Assembly (NCBI GenBank): GCA_023053685.1
Contig: JALIGW010000001.1
Location: forward strand, 50,387,859-50,451,858
DNA length: 64,000 nucleotides
Reading direction: 5' to 3'
Origin: Diadophis punctatus similis
Taxonomy: Eukaryota > Chordata > Lepidosauria > Squamata > Dipsadidae
In this document: positions 31,896-44,511 of the stretch, piece by piece
Position numbering within the stretch: position 1 is the stretch's first letter
How the letters are laid out: every line of letters begins with the position of its first letter
Notes under the pieces: generated by a model
The model's database searches: none
Told to the model about the DNA's origin: nothing
What the model saw: only the letters and a program-made list of their open reading frames with translations
Made by a program: the position numbers and the translations under genes

Positions 31896-32200
31896 TCAAC
31901 TGAGCCCAAAATGGCTAAGTGACACATTTGTTAAGTGAATTTTGCTCGATTTTAAAACTTTTCTTGCCACAGTTGTTAAGTGAATCACTGCAGTTGTCAT
32001 GTCAGTAAGATGGTTGTTAAGTGAATCTGGCTTCTCCATTGACTTTGTCAGAAGTTCACAAAAGGTGATCACATGACATCGGGACTCTGCAACCGTCATA
32101 AATATGAGTCAGTTGCCAAGCATCTGAATTTTTATCATGTGACCATAAGGATGCTGCAACAGTCATAAGGGTGAAAAATGGTCATAAGTTTTTCAGTGCT
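31896..32200 (+). mobile_element. Mariner/Tigger-like MITE, longest copy
   Basis: Repeats of TTGTTAAGTGAATC-like sequence (31930-32035), then AAAGGTGATCACATGACATC and CGTCATAAATATGAGTCAGT, ending near ATGGTCATAAGTTTTTCAGTG. This is the central and right part of the family whose outer end is seen at 9894 and 18970. The outer right terminus is missing. Confidence 0.6.
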
Positions 32201-32300
32201 AATTCATTTTTTTATTTTCCACTCTGAAACAATTGAGAAAAAGTCCTGATTTCTTTTGAGCAAGCCCTTCAAATATTCATGTTTTTCAAGACTACATAAT

Positions 32301-32435
32301 AAGGGGTGTGCATAAGTGCACCAGTGTGCCTACCGTCCCTATCCTAATGTTCCCTTTTATTCGTATCCATTTCATGTATTCATAATTATGTTTATACTTA
32401 TATCTGTTATCGAATACATGCCTGACGAAATAAAA
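32301..32435 (+). mobile_element. 3' end of the CR1-like LINE family seen at 55997-57265
   Basis: GGGGTGTGCATAAGTGCACC, GTGTGCCTACCGTCCCTATC and CTGACGAAATAAAATA match the 3' UTR at 57088-57205. It is 5'-truncated and diverged. Confidence 0.8.
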
Positions 32436-32487
32436 TACTACCGGTATACTACTATACATATTCCAATTCATCTCTCTTTTTTTTAAG

Positions 32488-33480
32488 GGCTTATTTCTTA
32501 GTCCCCTCATCTTCATTGCCTTTTTCTCAATCTATTCTAATTTCTGGGACTCAGCCTTCAAATGTGATGGTGTCAAATTTCATGCCAGGCTGTGCAATAA
32601 ATCTCAGTTCTCCAGTCTCTTAACCCTGTATTCAGAGGTTTGATTGCAGCCGAAAGTTGCAGTGATGACATATCTAAGATGCTTTTTTTTTTTTGCAGAC
32701 AAGGTAGAACTCATATATACATAGAAATTCTGCCTCCTACAGAACACAATAATCAAGACAGATGTGGTATTTTAATTCCTAGGCATTTTTCTCCCAACTT
32801 TTCAAATCAATGGGTGTATAGCTTTTCTTACTAGCCTTTAGAGTGGGACCCACCTGCTCAGTGATTACATAATAGTTTTATCTGGCCTAAGAATGACTGT
32901 TTCCTGCCTTTTTAGCTTCAGCCCTGGACAGAGTACTTGAAGAGCGCTCTGACCCAAACAGAATCTAATGGAGTAATTGTGATTTGGAAATAATGCTTTT
33001 CATGCAGCCTAAAATTGCATTTGCTTTTTAACAGTCATATTACATTGCAAGCTCATATTCAGTTTGCAATCTTCTACTAATTTGAAGATCTTTTTCTTAT
33101 ATACTATTATCAATGTGCTATTGTCTCTAATTTGATTTTAGTCTTAAGTGGACTTTCACTCCCATTTTTCTAAATTACAGAGATGACTTTGGAATTTGAT
33201 TCCTGTCTTCCAGGGGGTACAACCACCCACACAATTTTGTGAACTGTGCAAACCAGATGAGCATTTCCTTTACTTCTTCATCCAAAACATTAAGAAAAAC
33301 ATTGAGGAGTAGAATATCATAGTCTCTGTTTCTGAGCATGGTTTTTGAGAAATCTGTGTATCCATTCAATTATCATGTCATCCTGCACACATTTAAACTA
33401 AGTTGCTAATCAGCATGTACTTTGTTCAATGCTTTGCTGAAATCAAATACTTTGTTTACAGTATCCTCATAATCTATTAA
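32488..33480 (-). mobile_element. Probable old CR1-type repeat, antisense
   Basis: Segments such as GTCCCCTCATCTTCATTGCC, TTGCATTTGCTTTTTAACAG and TTCAGTTTGCAATCTTCTAC occur in the order known for an antisense CR1-type repeat of amniotes. Identity is low, an interruption lies near 32670-32860, and no 3' end is visible. The family name is an inference. Confidence 0.45.
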
Positions 33481-33491
33481 GGAAGTTATCT

Positions 33492-34194
33492 CAGGGGTGG
33501 GATTCAGCCGGTTCGGACCGGTTTGGGCGAACCAGATATTAATTTACATCTGGTTCGCCAAACCGGTAGTTGCAAGGACTGGCTGACCCCGCCCACCCTG
33601 CCCCTCCCCTCCCCACCCAGGAGTCTCCATGCGGCTCATTTTGGATGCCAGGTAAGTACAGGGCCCGTGCGGAGGCTCTGGCAGGGCGAAAAGCGGGCCT
33701 ACTGGAAGTACCGGAAGTCCGGAAACGGGCCCGTTTCCGGACTCTGGAGGACTCTGGAGCCCGGGGGGCATTTTCACCCTCCCGGAGGCTCAAAGAAAGC
33801 CTCTGGAGCCTGGGGAGGGCAAAAAATGGGCCTACTGGAAGTATCAGAAGTCCAGAAATGGGCCTGTTTCTGGCCTCTGAAGAGCCTCCGGAACCTGGGG
33901 GGGGGCATTTTCACCCTCCTGGAGGCTTGAGGAAAGCCTCCGGAGCCTGGGGAGGGTGAAAAACGGGCCTACCAGAAGTAACAGAAGTCCTGAAATGGGC
34001 CCATTTCAGGCCTCCGGAGCCCAGGGGGCGTTTTCACCCTCGCAGAGGCTCGAGGAAAGTCTCTGGATCCTGGGGAGGGCAAACCCCCCCCCCTGCTGTG
34101 GTGCAGGAGTCCGAGTAGGCCACGCTCCCATGGCCACACCCACCCAGCAACCGGGCAGAGAACTGGTTGCTAAAATTTTTCAATCCCACCCCTG
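33492..34194. mobile_element. Large hAT-type MITE with internal minisatellite
   Basis: Starts CAGGGGTGGGATTCAGCC and ends TTCAATCCCACCCCTG; the 8-bp flanks AGTTATCT/AGTTACCT match at 7 of 8. Near the left end GGTTCGGACCGGTTTGGGCGAACC forms a local palindrome. The 703-bp length comes from about three tandem modules of 130-137 bp starting near 33697, 33828 and 33965 (cues GGGCCTACTGGAAGTA, CCGTTTTCGG-like, GCATTTTCACCCTCC). Glycine/proline-rich frames here are not genes. Confidence 0.88.
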
Positions 34195-34202
34195 AGTTAC
34201 CT

Positions 34203-35113
34203 GATCAAAAAATGAGTTAACAGTAATTTAGTAACATTTTCCCATAACAAATATAAGCTAATTCTTGCAAATTATTTTATGCATTTCAATTTCTATAGGA
34301 TGCATTTTCTATGACATTGTCTTGATTCCTATGACCTCCCATGCACTTATTTCTTCACTGAGGTTGTAACGCTAGAATTTCATGTATATTTTTCAACCTC
34401 TCTTAACTGGAATTTCCTTCAATATTTAAAGGTAAAGCTTTTTTTTCCTCATAAGGGCCAAAGTATGTTTCTTAGTTCCTGTGGGTTTTTCCAGTCCTTT
34501 TAATGAAAACAAATGGATCCAGCTGCAAAAATAGATATCTCGTTTATGAAGTTAAAAGTTGAAACTAATATATCTTATATCTTCAGAGACTGACCATATA
34601 TAAGAAAAGTCAAAGGTGGATAGAAAGCATTTATAAGGTAACATTTTAAGTAGAATAAAAAAGAATACATTTCTTTTACAAGACTTCCAATGACCTGAGA
34701 TAGTCAACAAATATTTTCAAGGAAAGCTTTTTAATTTTTCTTTTTTACAAGGGACAAAATGAGGAGAGGCATTTCAAAAGATTGGACTATAAAAATGTCA
34801 ATCTCTTTCGTGATGAACAATCCAGGTGTAGTTATCTGGAGGTTTGGATAATGGTGCTAGGAAAGCAATGGAGAAAAAAAATGAACAAATGGGGTGAACA
34901 AAATAAAACTTGGTGTAATTATAAGTATGAGGCAAGGATTTCTGGGAGGGACGTGTAACCTGTTTTGGGATAAATGTTAGTCTGCTTCCGAGAAGTAAAT
35001 CTAAGGAGAGCATTTTCCAAATGATAATTTATTTGTTGAATATTCTCTCAAAGTGTTAAGCCTCTTCTTTCAAATGTAGTTAGATAGAATCTTCAGATCT
35101 TTTGCATTTGGGA
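34203..35113. other. No recognisable feature
   Basis: Unique-looking AT-rich sequence. Confidence 0.4.
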
Positions 35114-35289
35114 TTCTTCCTTCCTTCCTTCCTTCCTTCCTTCCTTCCTTCCTTCCTTCCTTCCTTCCTTCCTTCCTTCCTTCCTTCCTTCCTTCCTTCC
35201 TTCCTCCCTCCCTCCCTCCCTCCCTCCCTCCCTCCCTCCTCCTCCTCCTCCTCCTCCTCCTCCTCCTCCTCCTCCTCCTCCTCCTCCTC
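35114..35289. repeat. Compound microsatellite (CTTC)n-(CTCC)n-(CTC)n
   Basis: Three blocks in series: CTTC units at 35114-35204, CTCC units at 35205-35238 and CTC units at 35239-35289. It ends 11 bp before a MITE border. Serine/proline- or glycine-rich frames here are artefacts. Confidence 0.95.
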
Positions 35290-35300
35290 TTAATGTCAGG

Positions 35301-36654
35301 CAGGGGTGAAATTCAAAAATTTCCCCTACCGGTTTTGTGGGTGTGGCTTGGTGGGCATGGCAGGGGAAGGATACTGCAAAATCTCCATTCCCTCGGGGAT
35401 AAATATGGATTGGTGGACATACACACAAATGCAGGCCAAGTACAAGAGCAATACAAAAATATATGAATTCCAAAAGGAACCACAGGAATTAGACAAGATC
35501 CTATTTGGCACAGATGAAAAATTGATTAGTAAAATTTACAAATTTCTATTAAGATATAAAATGGAAGAGGAGGTGGTCAAGGAAACAATGATACGGTGAG
35601 CAAAAAATTTTGGACAGAATATTGATTTGGAAAATTGTGAAAAAATTTGGGAAATAAATTTGAAACTGACAATGTCTGCAGCATACAAGGAAAACCAGTA
35701 CAAGTTGTTTTACAGGTGGCACTTACCCACTGCAGGATTAGCCAATATGTTCCTAAATACATCCCCATCATGTTGGAAGTGTAAGAAAGGATTTGGAACA
35801 TATTACTACTTATGGTGGACCTGCACGATAGCAAAAAAATACTGGAATAAAATTAAATTATGGTTAGAAGAAATAACGGGAGAGGATATAACTTGGAAAC
35901 CGGAACTATTCTTAGTGGGTATAATGGAAAAAAACTACAAGAAGGAAATACAATACTTAATTATACATAGTATAACGGTGGCGAGGATAATCTATGCACA
36001 ATATTGAAAAAATGAGGGTACACCAAAATATGAAGAAATAATAAGAAAAATTTTGGAATGTGCAGAGATGGACAAATTGACAAAGGAAATAAAAAGAAAG
36101 GAAGAGACGGAATATTATTTAATATGAAATAAACTATACAAATGGTTAGAGGATAGAAAGAAGTAAAAGGATGTATATTAGGGGTGAGCTAATAGTGAGG
36201 AAACTAGAGCTCTGACAACTTTAGTTATTGCAATAAATATGTAATGTAATGCATTATAGAAAGTATAAGAAATAAGGAATAAGATATATAAATATGTTAA
36301 GAACAAGGGAAGTAAAATGTAAAATGTAATATGTAAATATTTAAGAGGGAAATTTAAAATGTTGATACACACCGATACAGACTTGTTGTAAAAGGGGAAT
36401 CTGATTCCCCACTGTTTTGTTTTATATTTGGTTTATATGTGTATCTGTTGGTGGTGTTATGTCTTTAAAAAAAAAATTTTTTTAAAAAAAATCTCCATTC
36501 CCTCCCCACTCCTGGGGGAAGGATATTGCAAAATCTCCATTCCCAGCCCACTCTGGGGCCAGCCACAGGTGGTATTTGCCGGTTCTCTGAACTACTCAAA
36601 ATTTCCGCTACCAGTTCTCCAGAACCTGTCAGAACCTGCTGAATTTCACCCATG
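35301..36654. mobile_element. hAT-type MITE (CAGGGGTGAAATC family), copy 2, split by L1
   Basis: The left end CAGGGGTGAAATTC and the right end GAATTTCACCCATG are flanked by ATGTCAGG/GTGTCAGG (7 of 8). An L1 occupies 35395-36490; the two MITE parts together give about 250 bp, close to the 262-bp copy at 29585. The orientation is opposite to that copy. Confidence 0.88.
35395..36490 (+). mobile_element. 5'-truncated L1 with ORF2 C-terminus
   Basis: A 16-bp target duplication (AAATCTCCATTCCCTC) sits on both sides (35379-35394 and from 36489), and the right end carries an A-rich tail mixed with T7. The coding part 35402-36006, with one in-frame stop near 35599, matches the L1 ORF2 C-terminal domain: KLFYRWHLPTAGLANMF and the Cys/Trp cluster SCWKCKKGFGTYYYLWWTC. 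An IYAQY motif then precedes the 3' UTR. It is dead because RT and endonuclease are absent. Confidence 0.9.
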
Positions 36655-36662
36655 GTGTCAGG

Positions 36663-39177
36663 CAGTGTTTTAGTTGCTTGGTGAGTGGTTTTTACATGAC
36701 CACTGCAGCTATTATATCTCTATCTAGCAATAGTTAGTGGATAGATTCACTACTATACTATATTTTTGAATACCTGATCTGGAGAAAACCAGGATGGGGT
36801 CATTGTCTTCCTATTACTTTGTAACCCAAATGACCTGTTGGCATTTCTTTATTCCTGCCAGCTTCCATAAGCAACCCTGTGCTTCCTAGCCCTAGATCCA
36901 GAGGGCCTTAAAATGATGTATAATGAGGCAGTCCTGGTGAGGATGTTTACAAATAGCATCAGATATAGCATGAAAAAAAAAGGAAGAAAACATCTGGCTG
37001 GCTATCACTGGAATCCTCAAGATAGATCAGTGGATGGATTTTAAATAGTTTAAATAGCCATAATGCTATTTAAAAAAAAGGCATGGACAAAACCTTTTGC
37101 TCACTTTAAAAAACAACACTTTTATGGAGCTTTTGAACAGTGCCCCATATAAAGAAATAATGACATTATTTTTTCCCTTTAGATGCTTTATAGGTAGTTC
37201 CAGCATTAACTCAGAAATCATTTTCTATTCACTGAAATGAATAAGGCAAAGTAGATGAGAGTTTCTTACATTCATGCACACACAGAAACTTATTATTATA
37301 TTTAGTGACCACAGGACCTTAAAAATAAACTTGGATGTGGAGACTCTTTGTTCTTTAAATAATGGAAAATATTGTGTACTTTAAACCCTGCTGAGTCTCT
37401 AAAATTACTTGGATACTACTGCAATAGCAGTTGAATTGCATTCCACATGCCTTAGGCATAAAGAATGCTTGAACAAGAAGAGAAAATAAATAAGTATTTA
37501 CTCTGAATAGCATATTCAAGTTCTTGCCTTTTCATCTTCTCCAGATGATTTCTGATACAGGCTTATTTTTTATTTTTTTCTCATAAGGGAGACTTATCAG
37601 AGAAACTTCAGAGAGAAATATTTTGCAATTAAATCAGCCATTGTTTGTAAAGGGATGTAAATCATCATCGAGATGTGATGGATTTCTTGTCATTAATGAC
37701 TTATTGACTTGTGGGTGACGGTTTGATTGTCTGGGACAGGAAATAGAACCACAAACATTTGCATGCAGTTAAGAATGAAACATGCAAGGTGGAGGAAATG
37801 GCTTCAAGTGAATCGCTCTCTGGAGAAATGGGAAGAAAATGTTGTATCCAAGGGAAGAATAAAGCACACTGATTTCTAAATCCATCACAAATGATGAACC
37901 TGCAGGCCAGATATCACTTCCATTGTAAGTATTATTATTATTTGCTACAGATCAAAGTAAATTTCACAACTGTTGTATCATGTCAATGATTCAAAGGGTT
38001 TGAACTCAATGGCTGAGATTGAGAACCAGACCAAATGACTAAAATCCATGTTGGGGAAATTAAATATTAATTGTTCCTACTTTTAATCTTAATGCTTTAT
38101 TTGTCATGTTACTATTCAGATTTTTAGAGCATAAGAACAATGTGGAATTTCATACAGTTGAAGCCTATATAATTAGTTTATTCAGAAATAGTTTCTTCTG
38201 AAACCAGTGAGATTTATGTTTTGAAAGGGAAACCATAATTTGTTTTTACATTAAAAAGTACATGTGTATACGTATTGCTGCATATAGATTTCAGTAGCTG
38301 AACAACTTAAAACTTAATTTAAATATTAAACTGAAATTTATTATCTGTTCTATCTGTTTTATTTAGGAATAAAATACTTGAACTCAGTGGGATTAACTTC
38401 TAAGTCAACAAGTATATGATAGGTGCTAGATCCCAACTGATATTGGATTTTAATCTTAATTTCCTCTTAGCCATATCAGCTATGGAATACATTGTATTTT
38501 ACAGCAATGTATGAGAGCCAATTCATAGAAGTCTCTTCTTTGTCTTCCACATACAATAAGCTTTTTCTTTTGCACATCGTATATTATGTTCTTTGTCCAT
38601 ATATTTGCAAAATATATTTGAAGTCCATGCTTGATGTAAATTTCCAAAGAGATTAAAATTAAATTAGACTGATGGCTATTTACACATATCTCCAACATTT
38701 GTTTCTTTTTAAATAATGAAGTGAAACTGGGTTACAAAATAATAGGAAGGCAAGCTACTTTTTTTGGGGGGGGCATTTTTCCATTGCCTGATTTATGTCT
38801 TCCTTGATTTTTCGGCAAATACAGGAGAAAGGACGCTTACTTGAAGGTATCCTGTCTTGTTATTCAACAATTTTGTTTATAGTATGGTCCATGATATTTA
38901 AACTGGAAATTACACTGAAAAATGTCTTTATTGTTCTGGGACAGAATACTAATTAACAGATTTTTACCAAATCCAATGCAATTTGCACTATCAATATCCA
39001 TATCTTATTGTACATGAATATATCCATGTTGAGTATACTAGAGTATGATCAAGTGATGAGGAAAATGAAGGAATACATACATTGAAAATGATGACATGGA
39101 ATGAGCAGTAAACAAGTGAGAATTAAGAGGTTTGACTGCATCAAAACAATCTGCTTTAAAAAAACAACGACAGCAGT
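36663..39177. other. Unique-looking sequence; candidate conserved non-coding block
   Basis: No repeat or coding signal recognised over 2.5 kb. Bases about 37620-37830 have balanced composition with the motifs TCATTAATGA and ATTTGCATGC (octamer-like), and could be a non-coding regulatory block. Confidence 0.35.
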
Positions 39178-39265
39178 TTCCTTCCTTCCTTCCTTCCTTC
39201 CTTCCTTCCTTCCTTCCTTCCTTCCTTCCTTCCTTCCTTCCTTCCTTCCTTCCTTCCTTCCTTCC
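39178..39265. repeat. (TTCC)n microsatellite
   Basis: 22 near-perfect tetranucleotide units. Confidence 0.95.
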
Positions 39266-40935
39266 AGAATAGTTCAGAGCAATGGAACCATCTAGAATGA
39301 TTTGGGAGAGTTGGGTGGGAAAGTTTTAAGCCAACCCATAACAATAAAACTAACAATAATAAATAAATACAAAAATTGCAGATCAAGTTCCTTAAAAAAA
39401 ACTCAAAATCAAATTAAGTATTTGTAAATACCTCAGTGAACTTGCATATGCTCAGTTGTTTTCTGAAAAAAGATAGCATGGGTATCAGTCAAATAGCTTT
39501 GCTAGAGGGCTGCCCTGAAAAAGCTGAACAAAGGTAAGTGTGGTTCACACCATGAAAAGAGTTATTTTAAGGCATTATTTTATGTACAGTGAGAAACAGC
39601 ATGAGACATTTGGGTCTGTGCAATTCCAGCACTATTTCTTTTTAGATTTATAGCAAATTGTTGATGGCAGAAGAATGGAGATTCCCAAAATCTCGCCTAC
39701 GAAGCCCTGTGGTCTTCAAACCTTGATCCCAGTTCTTTGAGATAGTGATTTGATAGTTCCTGCAATAAACCTCTATTGTCCAGGAATCTCCTCAAAAGGG
39801 ATCCAGCCCATAATTCTGGGTGAGGATTCTCACACCATCTGCCGCTTCTCATATGATTAAAAGTGAAAATGATTTCTATAATGTCACTTCCTGGCTATGA
39901 CATGTAGAGTTAGAATTACTACTCTACAAACTTTCACTCTGGAAGTTCACTGTGGCAAAAGATAAATCGTAAGAGCTGCTCAGGTCATGGTAGCACAACA
40001 GCTGGCAAAATTGAAGGCTAAAGTTAAACAGCCAATTCCATACCTTGGACAAAGAAATAAAGAAAAGACTTAACAGTAGGAGCACAACCCAGCCAACCTT
40101 ATTCAAAAGTCTAATATAAAGCCCTGGCTTAATGTTTTATCTGTTGTAGTCTTGAAGCAGATAAACCTCTTGTTCAGATTTTTGCATTTCTCCAGTTTCT
40201 GTGAGATCAATCAGATGCTCCCGGAAATAATGGAACTCCATTTTTTATCCAGCCTGTTTTCTTCGATATCCAAGTTGATTTTTTTTCCTCCAAGGGAGGT
40301 TTGTGATTCACAGATATCAAAAACTATGGTATGAAATAAAATAAAAACTATGGACTCCTAAATTGTAGCATTTTAGCCTATGCTATATATTTGAAAGTTT
40401 AAGTTGATTATTAGGAGAGTTCTTATCTAGCTCTATTCCAGCCTTTCCATGAAAAATTGTGATGCTGGGTATAAAATATTCATTCCTGCAACCAAGATCT
40501 GAAAACAGCCAGGCACAAAATAGTGGCAATGGTTATTGGATATTTCTATTTTCAGCTGAAGCAATCAGTACACCACTTGCATAGATGAACTGTGACTCCC
40601 TGAACCTTTATGATTCTTCATAGTTTGCAACTGCAATTCTGCTTTTTTCAACCTTAGTGATTTACCAGGGAAGCAGCCAAAGAAGTTTCGAAGAACCAAA
40701 TTAGTGGATCCATAAATTGCATATCTGTGTTCTTCATTTTTGAGTTTTATTTATTCTGATTTAAGCACATACTTGATCTCATCAGATATAGGATGAGGAT
40801 TAATATAGGATTATTAGATATAGGATTAATCCTTCTACAACTTCATAAGTGTCTGGAGGGAGCAACGTGGGACAAATTATGAAATGTTTATCATTATATC
40901 ATGACATAAAAAAGTCACATGTACTTCTGTCAAAC
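39266..40935. other. No recognisable feature
   Basis: Unique-looking sequence without an assignable repeat; small frames show no domain. Confidence 0.4.
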
Positions 40936-40943
40936 ATTGAGAT

Positions 40944-41309
40944 CAGGGGTGGGTTCAGACTGGTTCGGACCGGTTCGCCCGAACCGGTAGCGACGCGCTG
41001 GTGATGTCACGATGATGTTACGGATCCGGTTCGGTCGGTGCCGATCCGTGGGCGCCGCCATATTTTTTTTGAAATTTTTTGAAATTATTTATTTTTTTTT
41101 TCTTCTGAGCATGCGCAGAAGCCAAGTTTCCAGCACTGTGCATGCAGTCGCCATCTTGTTTTTGGCTTTTAAAAAAAATTAATTTTTTTCGGATTTTTCT
41201 GCACTGCGCATGCGTGCGCGTGCAAAGCATGTGTGCGTGCCCATGAGGTGCATTCACATGGTGCGGGAGGAAGCAAACTGGTAGCGAGGTAAGTTAGAAC
41301 CCACCCCTC
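40944..41309. mobile_element. hAT-type MITE (CAGGGGTGGGTTC family)
   Basis: Starts CAGGGGTGGGTTCAGAC and ends TTAGAACCCACCCCTC, with perfect 8-bp duplications ATTGAGAT (40936-40943, 41310-41317). It shares its whole layout with 28459-28832. Confidence 0.92.
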
Positions 41310-41528
41310 ATTGAGATACAAGTACACAAAGGAAGGGGGCAGTTTGTGTCGTGACTTCTATGTGTGGCTATACCAATCTTTCATTTACCATTTCTTTTTT
41401 TTAATGTCTTTATTACATTTTTCTCTTTTTACATGTCACAGTAATTTCTTAAGCAGATTTAAAGCCTTTTACATACATTACTTTTATATTGATACATTTT
41501 GTACATTATCTTACAATATTTTCTAATT

Positions 41529-44028
41529 CTACATCTTCTTCATACACTTTCTCTTCATCCATCTGTCATCAATCCAATCATACCACTTTTTCCATATTAC
41601 ATAATAATCTGAATTTTTTTGTCCTTTAAGTTCTATTGTTAACTTGTCCATCTCTGCGCATTCAAATATTTTTTTATTATCAAGCTCTCGGTGGGTGTGT
41701 TTGTATTTCTCCAACATTGCGCATAAGCAATCCTAGCTGCAGTTGTAATATGTAAAATCAAATATTTAGGGTTTTTATCATATTGTCCTTTAAATATCCC
41801 TAACAAAAAGATTTCTGGGGTGAATTCTACTGGTAACCCTACTACTTCTTGTAGCCTTTTCCAGTATTTCTTCGCTTCCGGGCACAACCACCACGCGTGA
41901 AAGAAGGTACCTTGCTCTTTTTTGCATTTCCAACAAAGCGAATTTAAATTTGGGTATATCTTCGCTAGTCTTGAGGGGGCCAGATGCCAGCGATAGAACA
42001 TTTTATAGTGGTTTTCTTTATAGGATACCAATTTTGTTATTTTATAATTTCTGTTCCAAATTTGTTCCCAATCAGCCAAATGAATATTATGTCCCACATT
42101 TTCCGCCCAAGCTATCATCGTCCCCTTTACTACATCTTCAGCTCTGTCACATTGTAATAAATAGTTATATATTTTTGTAATCATTTTTTCTTCTGGGCCC
42201 GTCAAAAGTTTATCTAATTGTTGCGGCTCTACCTCAATTCCAAATTCATCACTATCTTTCTTATATCTTGATTAGAGTTGAAGGTATGGCCACCAATTTA
42301 TAGTTATGCCCTGTTCCTCCAGCTCCTGTCTGCTTTTTAATTTCCCGAATCCATCTAAAATATCCTTATATTTAACCATTTTGCACATATCTATCGTATT
42401 TGGGTGGATCATCGCCTCCATAGTGGACAGCCAGTTGGGGATTTTCAACTGTTTTTTTTTAGTCTCCTGCCATATTTGCATCAGTGAATCTCTTATGTCT
42501 ATGGAAGTATTTTTGTGGTTTATTTTCTTTGTTTCACAAAAATGCGTGCCATCCTTTTTGCAAGTCGTGACGTTCCAATGTTAATATCCTTTTGTTTCTC
42601 AAATTGACCCAGTCTCTAAGCCATACTAATGATGCTGCTTTGTAGTAGAGTCTTCAATCTCGGAGCCCAAAGCCACCTCTATCTCTACTGTCTTGTAAAT
42701 CTATTAATTTTATTCTCGGCTTTTTACCTTGCCATATAAATTTCAAAGTCATTTTATTCAGATCAATTAAAAAAAATTGTCCAATTTTATAGGTATGGTC
42801 TGTAAAAGATAAAGTAATTTTAGTAGGATGTTCATCTTAATAGTTGCTATCTGACCTAGTAAGGATAGTTGCAATGTCCCCCACCTCTCCAGGTCTATTT
42901 TTATTTGTTGCACTAATTTCAAATAATTGTCTTCCCTAATTGAGGAACATCTAGCTGTTAGATTAACCCCTAAATATTTAAATTTTTTGGTAATTTGTAG
43001 TCCCAATTCTTCTTCTAAATCTTTTTTCTGTTTTGATGTCATATTTTTGACTAATAATTTGGTTTTTTGTTTACTGATTCTAAGGCCCGCCACCTCCCCA
43101 AATTTTTCTATTTCCCTTTTTAAGATCGGTCCTGTCTCCTGTGGGTCTTCCAAAAAGAATACTAGGTCACCAGCAAACGCCTGTATTTTATATTCTTCCT
43201 TTCTAATTTTGGTTCCTTTAATGGCTGGGTTGGATCTAATTTTATTTAATAGTATTTCTAAGGTCAAAATAAAAAGTAGAGGTGACAGTGGGCATCCCTG
43301 TTGAACTCCTTTCATTATTTGAAATGACCTTGTAATATCTCCATTTATTATTACATCGGCTTTCTGGAAAGAATATATTGTTTCAATCATTTGTTCAAAT
43401 TTTTCTCCAAATTTCATTTCTTTAATTTGCCGAATCATATACTGCCAATTTACATTGTCGAATGCCTTTTGTGCATCCAGGAAAATAAACGCTGCTTGTT
43501 TAGTCAGCGTTCAACAATGAAATTGGCCTATAGTTATGAATTTGGTTTGTGTCGGTACCTTCTTTCATGATCATGGTGATATATGCTTCCCTCCATGAAT
43601 CTGGTATTTTTGCTTTCAATAGGACCTCATTATACAATTCTAATAATATTAGTTCCAATAATTTTCCTGTATTTTTGTAAAATTCCCCTGGTAGGCCATC
43701 TGGTCCAGGATATTTGTTATTCTTTTGCTTTTTAATAGCATCTTTTAATTCCGTCAATGTTATTTCTCTGTTCAGCATTATTTTATCTTCTTCATCTAGT
43801 GGTGGCATACTTCCCCCCTTCAAATACTCATTTATTTTATCCATCTCTTTTTCCATCTTGTTTGTATAAGTTCTCAAAGTATTCTGAAGTAATCTTCTTT
43901 AGTTTTTCTTCATTATTTTGTAGATTTCCTGCCTCATCCTGTAATTGATGTATCATCTTTTCTTTTTTAAGTTTCTTTGCCAACCACCTGCCTGGCTTAT
44001 TTGTATTTTCAAAAAAAGACTGTTTCAT
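41529..44028 (-). pseudogene. L1 ORF2 remnant (linker, RT, C-terminal domain)
   Basis: Pieces in order on the minus strand: 44028-43837 (pre-RT linker); 43877-43500 (ELKDAIKKQKNNKYPGPDGL, HNYRPISLLNAD); a deletion joining LNAD directly to KQAAFIFLDAQKAFDNVNW near 43500; then 43438-42767 with GVQQGCPLSPLLFILTLE and an altered catalytic box FAGD in place of FADD. The C-terminal part 42205-41639 has MFYRWHLAPSRLAKIY, the Cys cluster LCWKCKKEQGTFFHAWWLC and IAYAQCWR. The endonuclease is missing. Loss of the second catalytic aspartate box residue makes the RT inactive whatever the other damage. Confidence 0.9.
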
Positions 44029-44511
44029 GAACCTGATGCTTTTTGCATATTATGTTTGTTCTATCATATTTAATTTGTGCTTTGATAGAGTTAGTTAGAG
44101 TTAGAGTTAGCAGGGGATGCTGTCGCTACTGTAGGGTTAGTTGATGCTTTCCCCCCTGCTCTCAGTGATGTTGTAGTAATAGTAGTCATTTCCTTTATTA
44201 TTCTATTTTGTTCCCCCAAGATTTTATAAATCCTTCCCCAGATCACCATCCAATACTTTTTTATGTTGCTGGTATTTCCCCCCCTCCCCCTTCTAAATTA
44301 GTTTCTCTGTATCTATAAACTTAAGTATGACTATATATAACTCACTAATAGATATAGTTTATATATAGTTTAAATCATATAAACCCTATAAATATTACTA
44401 ACCAACTTTATGTATCTTCCTGTTTGCTATTTATTATTCCCCCTTCAATATTATGATTTTATCTATCAACACTCCAATTTTATCTGCAGTTGTTAATTTA
44501 TAAATCCTCTG

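Noticed and set aside
33523..33959. Proline/glycine-rich frames of 129-135 aa
   Set aside because: They follow the internal GC-rich minisatellite of a MITE; several overlapping frames are open for compositional reasons.
35093..35473. Glycine-rich 126-aa protein on the minus strand
   Set aside because: Product of the CTC/CTCC/CTTC compound microsatellite and MITE sequence.
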